Shown in pieces: positions 6,921-16,700 of a stretch of 64,000 nucleotides of DNA. How positions within the stretch are numbered: position 1 is the stretch's first letter; each line of letters begins with the position of its first letter. A program made the translations under genes and the position numbers. Under the pieces are notes generated by a model. It was not told the DNA's origin. It saw only the letters and a list, made by a program, of their open reading frames with translations, and made no database searches. Source of the stretch: Muribaculaceae bacterium (GTDB lineage: Bacteria > Bacteroidota > Bacteroidia > Bacteroidales > Muribaculaceae); assembly GCA_017619355.1 (NCBI GenBank), contig JAFZSO010000065.1:1-64000 (forward strand), in the 5' to 3' direction.

Positions 6921-9900
6921 TTATTCTTCCTCGGAGTTCTCAGAGCTCTCGGAGATCTCGGATGGGCTCTCAGCAGGGGTTTCAGCAGTAGCAGGCTCGG
7001 CGGCGGCTTGGGCGGCTTTGCGCTTTTCGGCCTCCTTCATGAGTTGCTCGGTGCGTGAAATCCACGGGCGTTTGCCGAAGATCTGTTCCACATCGGCAGC
7101 CAGAATCACCTCCTTCTCCATGAGCAGGTCCACAATCTTGTGCAGGCCGTCGGTGTACTGGGTGAGCATATCCTTGGCGCGCTGGTACTGCTCGTTCACG
7201 ATGCGTGTGATTTCCTCGTCGATGATACGGGCACGCTCGTCGCTATAGGGATGGTCGCCCATCTGGCGCTGCGGGTCATAGTAGGATATGTTGGGCAGTT
7301 TCTCGCTCATGCCATAGTACACCACCATGTTGCGGGCAATGCGTGTAGCCTGCTGCATATCGTTGAGCGCACCTGTGCCAATCTTGCCCAGGAAGAGTTC
7401 CTCGGCGGCACGACCGCCCATATAGGTGCATATCTTGTCGAGGAAGGCCTGTTTCGACATGCCTACGCGCTCCTCGTTGGCGTGCATGTTCACGCCCAAG
7501 GCCTGCCCGCGCGGCACAATCGAAATCTTCACCAGCGGGTCTTCATTCTCCATGTGCCAGCTCACGGTGCAGTGGCCAGCCTCGTGCACGGCGGTCTCGT
7601 ATTTGTCTTGCTCGGTGAGGAGCATCGACTTGTTCTCGAGGCCCATGGTCACCTTGTCGATGGCCTCGCTGAAGTCCTTCATGGTCACCGTCTCGCTGTT
7701 GTGGCGAGCGGCAAAGATGGCGGCCTCGTTGCACACATTGGCGATTTCGGCACCGCTGAAGCCAGGCGTCTGCTGAGCCAGTTTCTTGATATCTACCTCG
7801 GGGTCAATCTTGATTTTGCGCAGGTGCACCTTGAAGATGGCCTCACGGTCGGTGAGTGCCGGCAGCGACACATGCACCTTGCGGTCGAAGCGGCCGGGAC
7901 GCAGCAATGCCGGGTCGAGCATGTCCTCGCGGTTGGTGGCGGCGAGCACAATTACTCCCGTCTCGCCGTCAAAGCCGTCCATCGCTGTGAGCAGCTGGTT
8001 CAGCGTCTGGTCGTGTTCGCTGCTGAAGCCCACATTGCTGCGGGCACCGCCTATGGCGTCGATCTCGTCGATAAACACTACACAGGGGGCTTTCTCCTTG
8101 GCTTCGCTGAAGAGTTCGCGCACACGCGAAGCACCCTCGCCCACGAATACCTCCACGAAGTCGCTACCTGAGCGGGCAATGAAGGGCACATTGGCCTCAC
8201 CTGCCACAGCACGCGCCAGCATGGTCTTGCCGGTTCCCGGAGGACCCACGAGCAGGGCACCACGCGGTACCTTGCCGCCCAGCTTGTTGTATTTGTCAGG
8301 ATTCTTCAGGAAGTCGACAATCTCGGTCACTTCCTGCTTGGCCTCTTCCATGCCAGCCACATCGTCAAACATCACGGTGCCTACCACCGTCTTCTTGTTC
8401 TCGATACCCTTGCGGGTGGCGTCGATGGCGTCGAGCAGATATTGCTGAGGCACAGCGTCGAGTCCTTCGCCTGAGGCTTTCAGGGCGGCCTCGTTACAGG
8501 TCTTGGAAATTTCAGCACCGCTGAAGCCCGAAGCCTGTTCGGCCAGTTCGCGTATGTTCACATCCTCGGCAGCCTTGATGCGGCCGGTGTAGAGTTTGAA
8601 TATCTCAACGCGGTCTTCCAGTCCGGGGAAGCCCACATAGCACTTGCGGTCGAAGCGGCCAGGACGCAGCAGGGCCTTGTCGACGGCATCGAGGCGGTTG
8701 GTGGCACCCATCACGATCACACCGTCGTTAGTGCCGTAGCCGTCAATCTCCACGAGCAGCTGGTTGAGCGTGATTTCACGCTCTGAATTGCCTTTATTCT
8801 TGCGGTCGCCAATGGCGTCGAGTTCGTCGATGAAAATGATGCACGGCGCCTTCTCCTTTGCATTGCGGAACAGTTCGCGCACACGGCTCACGCCTGAGCC
8901 CACAAATTCGCCCTGGAACTCGGCAGCCGAGGTGGCGAAGAACGACACATGTGCCTCGCCTGCCACCGCCTTGGCGAGCAGCGTCTTGCCCGAACCTGAG
9001 GGTCCCACCAGCAGCACGCCACGCGGAATCTTGCCACCCAGTCGGGTGTATTTCTCGGGATTCTTCAGGAAGTCGATGACCTCGCGCACGGCGCTCTTTG
9101 GTTTCGCCATGCCTGCCACATCGTCGAAGGTCACGGTCTTGGCCATGCGTTCGGGTTTGTCGAGCTGACGGGTCACGCGGTCGATAGCCTCCACGAAGTC
9201 GTCGCGCTGGGCGGCCTTCTTGCCCTGTCGTGCGGCAAGCAGAGCAGCCTCGTTGCAGATGTTGGAAATGTCGGCACCCGACATGCCCGCTGTCATGCTG
9301 GCCAGTTCGTCAAGGTCCACGCTGCCGTCGATCTTGGTCTTTTTCAGGTGTACCTTGAAGATGGCGGCACGGTCTTCGCGGGTGGGGGTGGAGATGTAAA
9401 TCTGACGGTCGAAGCGGCCACCGCGCAGCAATGCCTTGTCGAGCACATCGGCACGGTTGGTGGCGGCGAGCACAATCACGCCGCTGTTGTTGCCAAAGCC
9501 GTCCATTTCAGAGAGCAGCTGGTTGAGCGTGTTCTCGCGCTCGTCGTTGCTTGTGAAGTCGTTCTTGCGACTGCGGGCACGGCCAATGGCGTCGATTTCA
9601 TCGATGAAGATGATGCACGGAGCCTTCTCCTTGGCCTGGCGGAAGGTGTCGCGCACACGCGAAGCGCCCACGCCCACAAACATCTCCACAAAGTCGCTAC
9701 CGCTCATCGACAGGAAGGGCACATCGGCCTCACCTGCCACAGCCTTTGCCAGCAGTGTTTTACCGGTTCCTGGAGGGCCTACCAGCAGCACGCCTTTGGG
9801 TATGGTGCCGCCTATCTCAGTGTAGCGGTCGGGATTCTTGAGGAATTCCACAATCTCCGACACCTCTTTCTTTTCGCGTTCCATGCCGGCCACGTCGGCA

Positions 9901-10490
9901 AAGGTCACATGTTTCTTCTTATTCTTGTCTTTGTTATATTCTTTGGCTTTCGAGCGGCCCACGTTGAACACGCCACCACCGCCACCACCCATACCTGAGG
10001 TGGTGCGCCTGAATATCCATATCCAGAAGATGACGAGCAGGATAATGGGCCCGAACGACCACAGGAACGACGAGAAGTCGCTCCCCTTCTGGTATTCAAT
10101 TTTTCCCTTAAACACGCCCGATTGCTCCCATGCGTTCACGTAGTCGTCAAACTTGTCGCTCGACGGTATGGTGGTGATGATGGAGGCCTTCGAACTCTTC
10201 TTGGGCTGATAGCTTTTGCCGAAGAAGACGCGGGCCAGCGAGTCGGTCATGAATCCTTCGGCCTCGTTCTTGTTGGTCGACACCACAATGCGCTCGATGC
10301 CGCCTTTGGCCACCCACGTCTGGAAATCGGTCCACGACACCTCTTGCGTGCGCGTGTCCTCACCCATATAGTAGATGGCAAACAGCGCCAAGAAGATGGC
10401 GGCATAGACCCAGTAGATGCTCTTGTTGAACGAGAACTGACTCTTGTTCCCGCTTTTATTGTTGTTTCTGTTAGTAAATAGTCCTGGCAT
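6921..10490 (-). CDS. ftsH: FtsH-type membrane protease with three tandem AAA+ modules and one M41 domain
   Basis: At 1189 residues this is nearly twice the usual 610-710 of FtsH, with no stop or frame change. Order: transmembrane segment about 24-42, FtsH_ext-like periplasmic part about 45-130, second transmembrane segment about 142-160, then three AAA+ modules beginning VTFADVAGM (195), VTFDDVAGM (453) and VMFDDVAGM (706). Each has Walker A (238-245, 496-503, 749-756), Walker B with Asp-Glu (about 293-298, 551-556, 804-809), a pore FVG (271, 529, 782), sensor-1 ATNR and paired arginine fingers (R359/R362, R612/R615, R867/R870). None looks inactive. A single M41 domain follows, with HEAGH at 969-973 and probable third zinc ligand D1044. 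The modules clearly differ: module 2 has GPSGSGKT, module 1 has LLRGGRFDR. The gene is downstream of rsfS, as is normal for ftsH in Bacteroidota. The acidic Ser/Glu tail is encoded by a GAG-CTC repeat. Confidence 0.97.
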   Translation of the reverse strand: MPGLFTNRNNNKSGNKSQFSFNKSIYWVYAAIFLALFAIYYMGEDTRTQEVSWTDFQTWVAKGGIERIVVSTNKNEAEGFMTDSLARVFFGKSYQPKKSSKASIITTIPSSDKFDDYVNAWEQSGVFKGKIEYQKGSDFSSFLWSFGPIILLVIFWIWIFRRTTSGMGGGGGGVFNVGRSKAKEYNKDKNKKKHVTFADVAGMEREKKEVSEIVEFLKNPDRYTEIGGTIPKGVLLVGPPGTGKTLLAKAVAGEADVPFLSMSGSDFVEMFVGVGASRVRDTFRQAKEKAPCIIFIDEIDAIGRARSRKNDFTSNDERENTLNQLLSEMDGFGNNSGVIVLAATNRADVLDKALLRGGRFDRQIYISTPTREDRAAIFKVHLKKTKIDGSVDLDELASMTAGMSGADISNICNEAALLAARQGKKAAQRDDFVEAIDRVTRQLDKPERMAKTVTFDDVAGMAKPKSAVREVIDFLKNPEKYTRLGGKIPRGVLLVGPSGSGKTLLAKAVAGEAHVSFFATSAAEFQGEFVGSGVSRVRELFRNAKEKAPCIIFIDELDAIGDRKNKGNSEREITLNQLLVEIDGYGTNDGVIVMGATNRLDAVDKALLRPGRFDRKCYVGFPGLEDRVEIFKLYTGRIKAAEDVNIRELAEQASGFSGAEISKTCNEAALKASGEGLDAVPQQYLLDAIDATRKGIENKKTVVGTVMFDDVAGMEEAKQEVTEIVDFLKNPDKYNKLGGKVPRGALLVGPPGTGKTMLARAVAGEANVPFIARSGSDFVEVFVGEGASRVRELFSEAKEKAPCVVFIDEIDAIGGARSNVGFSSEHDQTLNQLLTAMDGFDGETGVIVLAATNREDMLDPALLRPGRFDRKVHVSLPALTDREAIFKVHLRKIKIDPEVDIKKLAQQTPGFSGAEIANVCNEAAIFAARHNSETVTMKDFSEAIDKVTMGLENKSMLLTEQDKYETAVHEAGHCTVSWHMENEDPLVKISIVPRGQALGVNMHANEERVGMSKQAFLDKICTYMGGRAAEELFLGKIGTGALNDMQQATRIARNMVVYYGMSEKLPNISYYDPQRQMGDHPYSDERARIIDEEITRIVNEQYQRAKDMLTQYTDGLHKIVDLLMEKEVILAADVEQIFGKRPWISRTEQLMKEAEKRKAAQAAAEPATAETPAESPSEISESSENSEEE

Positions 10491-10531
10491 AATAATGCTT
10501 CAATTTTGGGTTAAACTCCAGGCCTCGGAGC

Positions 10532-10891
10532 TCAAATCTCGTTGGGGACGGCTGTCACTTTGGCATCGGCCCACAATTCCTCGAGTTTATAGCGCTCGCG
10601 ATACTCCGGATTGAATATATGTGCATAAACCGTGCCATAATCTATGATAATCCATTGCGAGTTCTGATAGCCATCGTAGTTCAAGGGTTTCGTGTCAAGT
10701 TTTTTCTGGACATATTCCCTCACGCTGTCGGCGATGGCGTCGACCTGCAAGGAACTGTTGCCGGTGCAAATCACAAAGTCGCGCGTGGCGGCCGTTTCAA
10801 TGCCGTTCATGTCTACATGCACAATGTCAAAACCTTTTTTCTCTTGAATACCTTCGATAATGGCTGTTACTAATTCGTTGTTTTCTGTCAT
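10532..10891 (-). CDS. rsfS: Ribosome silencing factor RsfS (Iojap/YbeB family)
   Basis: This 119-residue cytoplasmic protein binds ribosomal protein uL14 on the large subunit and blocks subunit joining during starvation. Family landmarks are the AATRDFVICTGNSS segment, the DAIADSVREYV helix, and SQWIIIDYGTVYAHIFNPEYRERYKLEELW near the C-terminus, of which the SQWIIIDYG and FNPEYRERY parts are characteristic. Length is normal. It is the first gene of an rsfS-ftsH operon, with 41 nt between the stop and the ftsH ATG. A good promoter precedes it. Confidence 0.95.
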   Translation of the reverse strand: MTENNELVTAIIEGIQEKKGFDIVHVDMNGIETAATRDFVICTGNSSLQVDAIADSVREYVQKKLDTKPLNYDGYQNSQWIIIDYGTVYAHIFNPEYRERYKLEELWADAKVTAVPNEI

Positions 10892-10917
10892 ATATATACC
10901 TTAATAATATTATTCTG

Positions 10918-10948
10918 CAAAATTAGTGCAAGTTGAGCGAAAAACCAA
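10918..10948 (-). promoter_or_regulatory. Promoter for the rsfS-ftsH operon
   Basis: On the minus strand TAATTTTG (10918-10925) is preceded after 20 nt by TTG (10946-10948). This is a full Bacteroidota-type promoter 27 nt upstream of the rsfS ATG. Confidence 0.65.
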
Positions 10949-10975
10949 ACATGTTTGAGTTTTTCCGAACAGCCG

Positions 10976-11025
10976 CTCTGAGTTCTCGGAGATCTCCGAG
11001 TTCTCCAGAGATCTCGGATCCGAGA
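10976..11025. repeat. GAGTTCTCGGAGATCTC repeat tract
   Basis: Overlapping units of the type GAGTTCTCGGAG and AGATCTCCGAG form a run of imperfect palindromes between rsfS and pepD. The same family appears at 6929-6975 (inside the 3' end of ftsH), 26500-26523 and 33871-33912. Confidence 0.7.
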
Positions 11026-11055
11026 AAAAAGGTGCCCACCTGGCTGGTGAGCACC
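11025..11055 (-). terminator. Rho-independent terminator of pepD
   Basis: GGTGC-CCACC (11031-11040) pairs with GGTG-A-GCACC (11046-11055). On the minus strand the hairpin is followed by TTTTTT. It lies 36 bp after the pepD stop. Confidence 0.85.
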
Positions 11056-11090
11056 CTATGTGAAAAACAAAGTAATATTGCGAGCGGCGT

Positions 11091-12551
11091 TTATTTGCCC
11101 TCGGCAATGTTGTTGAGCAGGGCCACGGTGAAGTCCCAAGCCTTCTGCACCGGCGGGATGTGGGCACGCTCTTGCGGCGAGTGAACATCCTGCAGGGTGG
11201 GGCCGTAGGAGATCATCTCCATGTGCGGGCAAGCCTTGAGGAACAGACCGCACTCCAGACCAGCGTGGATAGCTTCTACAACGGGTTCTACGCCGTAGAG
11301 TTTCTTCCACATGGCAACAGCCGACTTGAGCAGCTTGCTATCGGCATTGGGAGCCCAGCCCTGGTAGCCGCCCTCTGATTCAATCTTGGCACCAGCAAGT
11401 TCGTAGATGGATTCAATCTGGTAGGTGAGGTCATATTTAGCACTCTCAATCGATGAGCGGTGGAAGGCCTCAACCACAATCTTGTTGCCTTCTTTCATCT
11501 TGATGCTGGCGGTGTTGCTCGAGGTCTCGACCAGGCCATCGATTTCGTGGCTCATGGCATACACGCCGTGAGGAGTGGCGTTAACAGCGGCAATCACGCG
11601 GCGAGCCACACACTTGTCGATCACGGTCTCGGGAGCGTCGACGCTCTCGCAAGAGTACTTCGCAGTTTTCTCAACGTGCTTGTATTCTACCTCAACGTCG
11701 GCCTTGAACTGGTTGAACTCAACGGCCAGGGTTTCCTTGTCTTCGGGTTTGATACCAATCACGGCCACGGCGTCGCGGGCAATGGCGTTGTGCAGGTTAC
11801 CGGCATCGATGCTGGCCAGTTCATAGTCGACTTTGCGGCCCAGAGCATACAGGAAGCGTGCAATGAGCTTGGTGGCGCTGGCATAGCCAATGGGAATATC
11901 GGTACCTGAATGGCCACCGTGGAACTTGTTCAGACCTATCTTGAAGTAGATGAGATCTTTGGGAGCTGCTTTCGGCTCATAGTCGAAGGTGAAGAGCGAT
12001 ACCAGACCGCCTGCGCAGCCAATGGTGATCACGCCGTCGTCCTCGCTATCGAGGTTGAGCAGGTAGTCGCCCTGAAGCATCTCGGGAGTGATGTTCTCGG
12101 CACCGGTCAGACCGGTTTCCTCGTCAACGGTGGCGAGGGCTTCAAGAGCACCGCACTTGATGTCGGGGTCGGTAATCACGGCCAGAGCAATGGCAAGGCC
12201 CAGACCGTCGTCGGCGCCCAGCGTAGTGCCGTTGGCGCGCACCCATTCGCCATCAACTATGGTTTCGATGGGGTCGGTAAGGAAGTTGTGGTTCGAGGTG
12301 GCCTCTTTCTCGGCTACCATGTCCATGTGGCCTTGAATGACCACCTTCTTGGCATTTTCGAACCCGGGAGCTGCGGGGCGGAACATAGCCACATTGCCCA
12401 CAGCGTCGACCTTGTAGTCGAGGTTGTGCTTTTTAGCGAAGTTTACCAGCCATTCCTGAATTTTGGCCAGATTGCCCGACGGACGGGGCACTTGAGTGAT
12501 TTCATCAAAAATTTTCCAGACATTGCTGGGTTTTAATTCTTTTACAGTCAT
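11091..12551 (-). CDS. pepD: Aminoacyl-histidine dipeptidase (Xaa-His dipeptidase, M20 family)
   Basis: The 486-residue product has the length and blocks of PepD, a cytoplasmic di-zinc dipeptidase that cleaves Xaa-His and other dipeptides. Metal-site features are H75 and D77 in VIQGHMDMV, the bridging Asp in LGADDGLG (about D114), and the catalytic Glu pair in DEETGLTGAE (144-145). The segment KFHGGHSGTDI belongs to the inserted dimerisation/lid domain, and the C-terminal HAGLECGLF carries another metal-site Glu. The gene is monocistronic with its own promoter and terminator. Confidence 0.95.
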   Translation of the reverse strand: MTVKELKPSNVWKIFDEITQVPRPSGNLAKIQEWLVNFAKKHNLDYKVDAVGNVAMFRPAAPGFENAKKVVIQGHMDMVAEKEATSNHNFLTDPIETIVDGEWVRANGTTLGADDGLGLAIALAVITDPDIKCGALEALATVDEETGLTGAENITPEMLQGDYLLNLDSEDDGVITIGCAGGLVSLFTFDYEPKAAPKDLIYFKIGLNKFHGGHSGTDIPIGYASATKLIARFLYALGRKVDYELASIDAGNLHNAIARDAVAVIGIKPEDKETLAVEFNQFKADVEVEYKHVEKTAKYSCESVDAPETVIDKCVARRVIAAVNATPHGVYAMSHEIDGLVETSSNTASIKMKEGNKIVVEAFHRSSIESAKYDLTYQIESIYELAGAKIESEGGYQGWAPNADSKLLKSAVAMWKKLYGVEPVVEAIHAGLECGLFLKACPHMEMISYGPTLQDVHSPQERAHIPPVQKAWDFTVALLNNIAEGK

Positions 12552-12641
12552 GATACTTGTTATTAAGAACTCAAAAAATGTTAGTTATCGTTTCGGTTGA
12601 CAAATTTTTGTTAAATAGTCGCTTTTGAATTCGCTAAGTTA

Positions 12642-12649
12642 CAAAAATA
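12642..12649 (-). promoter_or_regulatory. -7 element for pepD
   Basis: TATTTTTG on the minus strand, about 90 nt upstream of the pepD ATG. No TTG is visible at the -33 spacing. Confidence 0.45.
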
Positions 12650-12685
12650 TTTTGAAATAAGCGGTAAAATCTCATAAACCTTTCA

Positions 12686-12693
12686 TATATTTG
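12686..12693 (+). promoter_or_regulatory. -7 element for the small membrane protein / OmpH-like operon
   Basis: TATATTTG matches TAnnTTTG. It overlaps the first possible TTG codon of the downstream small ORF, which argues that translation begins further down, at 12718. Confidence 0.5.
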
Positions 12694-12717
12694 CACAAAA
12701 TTTTGAAAACGGACTTC

Positions 12718-12888
12718 GTGAAAATCATTCTCATAACGGTCGTAATGCTTTTGCTTGCAGTGATTCTGCTGGGTGTGAAGGTGTTTTTTGTGAAAGGCGG
12801 AAAATTCCCGCACACGCACATCGATGGCAACAAGGAATTGAACCGACGGGGAATCACGTGTGTCCGGCACGATAAAGATTTTAAATAA
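12718..12888 (+). CDS. Small single-span membrane protein of unknown function
   Basis: This short frame encodes about 56 residues from a GTG at 12718; a TTG at 12703 is the alternative. It consists of a hydrophobic N-terminal segment (IILITVVMLLLAVILLGVKV) and a soluble tail with FVKGGKFPHTHIDGNKELNRRGITCV, split here only by description. Similar small proteins with an N-terminal span, an H(I/V)xxNK motif and a GIxC end are common in Bacteroidales as hypothetical proteins; I know no function. It sits 21 nt before the OmpH-like lipoprotein gene and probably shares its transcript, which suggests an envelope location. No ATG is available in frame, so the start is uncertain. Confidence 0.55.
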   Translation: MKIILITVVMLLLAVILLGVKVFFVKGGKFPHTHIDGNKELNRRGITCVRHDKDFK

Positions 12889-12909
12889 TAATAACGTAAT
12901 ATTACAGAG

Positions 12910-13518
12910 ATGAACTTTTCTAAAATTAAAACTTTTGTGATGATTGTGGCACTTGGTGCCGCTGCTGTTAGTTGCAACCAGAAAGAGGATAACGCCAAGC
13001 CCGCCATGCCCAAGCAGGCCAACGAGCAGATGACAATCCGTTACATCGATGTCGATACCCTCCTCACCAAATACAATCTCGCAAAAGACTTCGACGAAGC
13101 TGCTACCACAATGCAGAATAACTATGACGCTGCCGAGAAGCGCTATGCCCAGCAGGCTCAGAACATGCAGAACGAATTCATGGCCAATCAGCGCAACAAT
13201 GTGTATGCCGCTAATCCCGCCAAGGCTCAGCAAGATCAGGCCCGTTACGAGAAACTCATGGCCGATGCTCAGGAGAAGCTTGGCAAGATGCAGCAGGACA
13301 TGGCCAATCAGGCTTTGAAGAACCGCAACCAGCTCACCGACTCCATCTTCAACTACCTGAAGATTTATGCCAAGGAGAAACACTTCGACGCTGTGCTGAG
13401 CAAGGCTGCCGACCTGAGTACTGCCGCCTTCTATGTCGATGACCGATTCGACGTGACCGACGAGGTGGTGGCTGGCCTCAACAAGCGCTACACCAAGGTG
13501 GCTCCCAAAAAACAATAA
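12910..13518 (+). CDS. OmpH/Skp-like periplasmic chaperone-type lipoprotein
   Basis: The 202-residue protein begins with a lipoprotein signal ending in AAAVSCNQK, with the Cys as probable lipidation site. The body is a long helical hairpin rich in Q, A, K and E (roughly 60-150), as in Skp/OmpH chaperones that hold outer-membrane proteins in the periplasm. The RYIDVDTLLTKYN segment after the signal matches the start of the OmpH fold (usually IAYVDTDYLLSKY). Bacteroidales commonly encode several OmpH paralogues. The lipid anchor would tether this one to a membrane. A terminator hairpin follows. Confidence 0.8.
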   Translation: MNFSKIKTFVMIVALGAAAVSCNQKEDNAKPAMPKQANEQMTIRYIDVDTLLTKYNLAKDFDEAATTMQNNYDAAEKRYAQQAQNMQNEFMANQRNNVYAANPAKAQQDQARYEKLMADAQEKLGKMQQDMANQALKNRNQLTDSIFNYLKIYAKEKHFDAVLSKAADLSTAAFYVDDRFDVTDEVVAGLNKRYTKVAPKKQ

Positions 13519-13546
13519 ACAGATAACAATTTAATTTTTACACTTA

Positions 13547-13583
13547 TAAACGGGACAATGCATGAGCATCGCCCCGTTTTTTT
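13547..13583 (+). terminator. Terminator after the OmpH-like gene
   Basis: AACGGG (13549-13554) pairs with CCCGTT (13573-13578); an inner ATGC/GCAT pairing is also possible. The hairpin is followed by a run of seven T. Confidence 0.8.
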
Positions 13584-13681
13584 GTGCGCCGTGGTATAGC
13601 CCTGGCACGGGGTAGATTGACAAAAAATGAGGTGAAATCTTAAACAATAATAAATTATAATGCTTATATATATTTATTTTG

Positions 13682-13689
13682 TATATTTG
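13682..13689 (+). promoter_or_regulatory. -7 element for the TPR protein gene
   Basis: TATATTTG matches TAnnTTTG, 54 nt ahead of the ATG at 13744. The preceding 60 bp are very AT-rich. Confidence 0.45.
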
Positions 13690-13743
13690 CATATTTAACA
13701 GAGCACCCATGTGGTGCGCACACTTGAAACCAATCATCACATA

Positions 13744-16700
13744 ATGAAAATAAAGAGCATAATTATGGTGGCAGTCATGGCGATACCAGCCATGACGGGG
13801 GCTCAGCCCATGGTTGCCACGACTGGCGCTCAGGGCTATCTGGAGCGCGGCAAATTGATGTATGAGAGTAAAAACTATGTGGGGGCCATCGACCAGCTCA
13901 CGCATGTGCAAGGGATGCAGGCCACCGACGACCAGCTGGAACAGGCCGACTACTATCTGGCGCTGAGTCGCTTTGAACGCGACGAGAAGGGTGCCCTGGA
14001 TGCGTTGCAGCAGTTCATGGACAAGTATCCGTCGTCGCTGCTCAACCAGGACATGCTCATGCGCATTGGCAACTACCACTTCTATCACGGCGAGTTTGGC
14101 GATGCGCTGGTGGCCTATAGCCGCATGCGCGACCGCTCGCTCGACGACGACAAGGACGAGGATGTGCTCTACCGCATGGCCTACAGCAACCTGCAGCTGG
14201 GCTACTACGACGATGCCGCCAAACTCTATGCCACGCTTACCGATACCCGCCGCTACGGCAATGCCACCAAATTCTATAACGCCTATATCGACTACGCCAA
14301 CAAGCGCTACGACTCGGCACTGACTAAGTTCAGCGACATCGACCGCACGGGCGACCTGGGCTATCAGGCGCAATACTACGAGTGCCAGATTCTCTACGGC
14401 AAGCGGGAGTATGACCGCGTGCTCGCGCTGGGCCAGTCACTGCTCGACGACGATGTGAACGACTACTTTAATCCCGAAATCAACCGCCTGGTGGGCGAGA
14501 GCTACTACCACAAGGGTAACGAGCAGAAGGCCCGCCAGTATCTGAATACCTATGTGCAGACCACACAGGACCCCATCGTGCGCTCGGCTGCCTATGCACT
14601 GGGAACGATGGACTATCGTGCAGGCGACTACGAGGGTGCTGCCGCCAATATGGCCAAGGTGACCAGCGACGAGGATGCCATGGGCCAGAGCGCCTATCTC
14701 TATCTGGGGCAGGCCAAACGCAAACTGGGCGACAACGCCATGGCACTGAGGGCCTTTGAACAGGCCGCATCGATGGATCACGACCCTGCCGCCAAGGAGA
14801 CCGCCTTCTATAACTATGCCGTTGCCAAGAGCGAGGGCAGTGCCGACCCCTTCGGCAAGTCGATCGACCTGTTTGAAGACTTCCTCAACAAGTATCCTAA
14901 CTCCAAGAATGCATCGCAAGTCGAGAGCTATCTGGTAGATGCCTATATGAACACGGGCGACTATGCCAAGGCGCTCAACAGCATCTCGCACATCAAGAAA
15001 CCCTCGAAGAATGTGCTGCGAGCCAAGCAATGTGTGCTCTACAACATGGGCAGCAAGGCACTTGCCGATGGCGACAATGCCACCGCCGCCAAGTATCTGC
15101 AGCAGGCCATTGATGTGGGCAACTACGATAAGAAGATATTGAACGAGAGCCGACTGTGGCTTGCCGAGGCGCTCTATCGTCAGGGCAATTACAAGCAGGC
15201 TGCCGCCCAGCAAAAGAGCTATGTGGCCGCCGCATCGAAGAGCGACCCCAACTATGCCATCGCCAACTACAACTTGGGTTACACCTTGTTCCAGCAGAAG
15301 CAGTATACCGAGGCACGTGCCGCCTTCCAGAAGGCCGTTGACGCCAAACTCAACGACGAGACCCTGTTGAGCGATGCCTACAATCGCATTGGCGACACTT
15401 ATTATTATGCTAATCAGATTGCCAAGGCCGAGGAAAGCTATGGCCTGGCCATCAGCAAGAACAAGGGCAGTGCAGACTATGCCATGTATCAGAAGGCGAT
15501 GATGGCAGGCCTGAGCGGTGACCATCAGACCAAGGCCAACCGCATGGACGAGATGCTCAAGACCTATCCCAACTCCTCGCTCGTGCCCTCGGCCCTCTAC
15601 GAGAAAGGTGTGGCGCTGGAGCATGCTGGCAAGAACAAGGAGGCTGTGGCTGTGTTCAACAAGCTTATCACCACCTATTCAGGCAAGGAAGAGGCCCGCA
15701 AGGGACTGCTCCAGCTGGCATTGGTGCAGAACAACCTGAACAACCAGAGTGCAGCCATCGAGGCCTATAAGAAGGTTATCAAGCAGGCTCCCACGAGTGA
15801 GGAGGCCAAGATTGCTGCTGAAGACCTCAAGAGCATCTATGCCGACCGTGGCGAGCTCAACGACTTTGCCAAGTTCCTCAAGAGTGTGCCCAATGCACCT
15901 CAGCTCAATGTGAACGATGTGGACCGCCTCACCTTCGAGGCTGCCGAGAAGGCCGCTGTGGATGGCAAGCCCAGCATCACCAAGATGGAAGACTACCTGG
16001 CAAAATATCCCAATGGGGCCTATCGTGCCCAGGCGCTCTACTATGTGGGCCGCTATGCCTATGAGAAAGGCAATCTCAATAATGCCCTTGTCGACCTCAA
16101 TGCAGCGCTGGCCATGGCTCCCGACGCCTCGTTTGCCGAGGATGCCCTCGCCATGAAGAGCGACATCCTGAACCGCCAGGGTAAGACGCAGGAGGCTATA
16201 GAGACCTATAAGCAGATTGTGGAGAAATCGTCGAGCGACGACAACAAGGTGCTGGCACAGCTGGGCATCTTGCGTTCGTCGGTGAAACTCGAGAAGTGGA
16301 AAGAGGTGACCGCCACCGCCGACGCATTGCTCAAGAACCATACCCTCAGCGCCGCCGAGCAAGGTGAGGTGAAACTGGCACGCGCCATAGCACAGGCCCG
16401 TCAGGGCAAGGGTAGCGCTGCCGAGGCCGACCTCAAGGCCCTCGCCAAGGACGCCAACACCAAGACCGGCGCCCAGGCCACCTACGAACTCGCCAAACTG
16501 CAATATGAAGCTGGCAGCTACGGCACCGCCGAGAAGACCATCAACAACTTCTTCAAATCGAAGTCGCAGCAGACTTATTGGATTGGCAAGTGCTACATCT
16601 TGCTCGCCGATGTCTATTACAAGCAGGGTAAGACCGCCGAGGCCCGTGAGTATATCGAGAGTCTCAAGGCCAACTATCCCGGCAACGAGCAGGACATCAA

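Noticed and set aside
6921..10490. Triple AAA layout as an assembly duplication artefact
   Set aside because: The three modules differ in DNA and protein sequence throughout, including motif residues, and the frame is continuous; a misassembled repeat would be nearly identical.
13711..13743. GTG start of the TPR protein
   Set aside because: The ATG at 13744 gives a clean signal peptide; the upstream codons do not.
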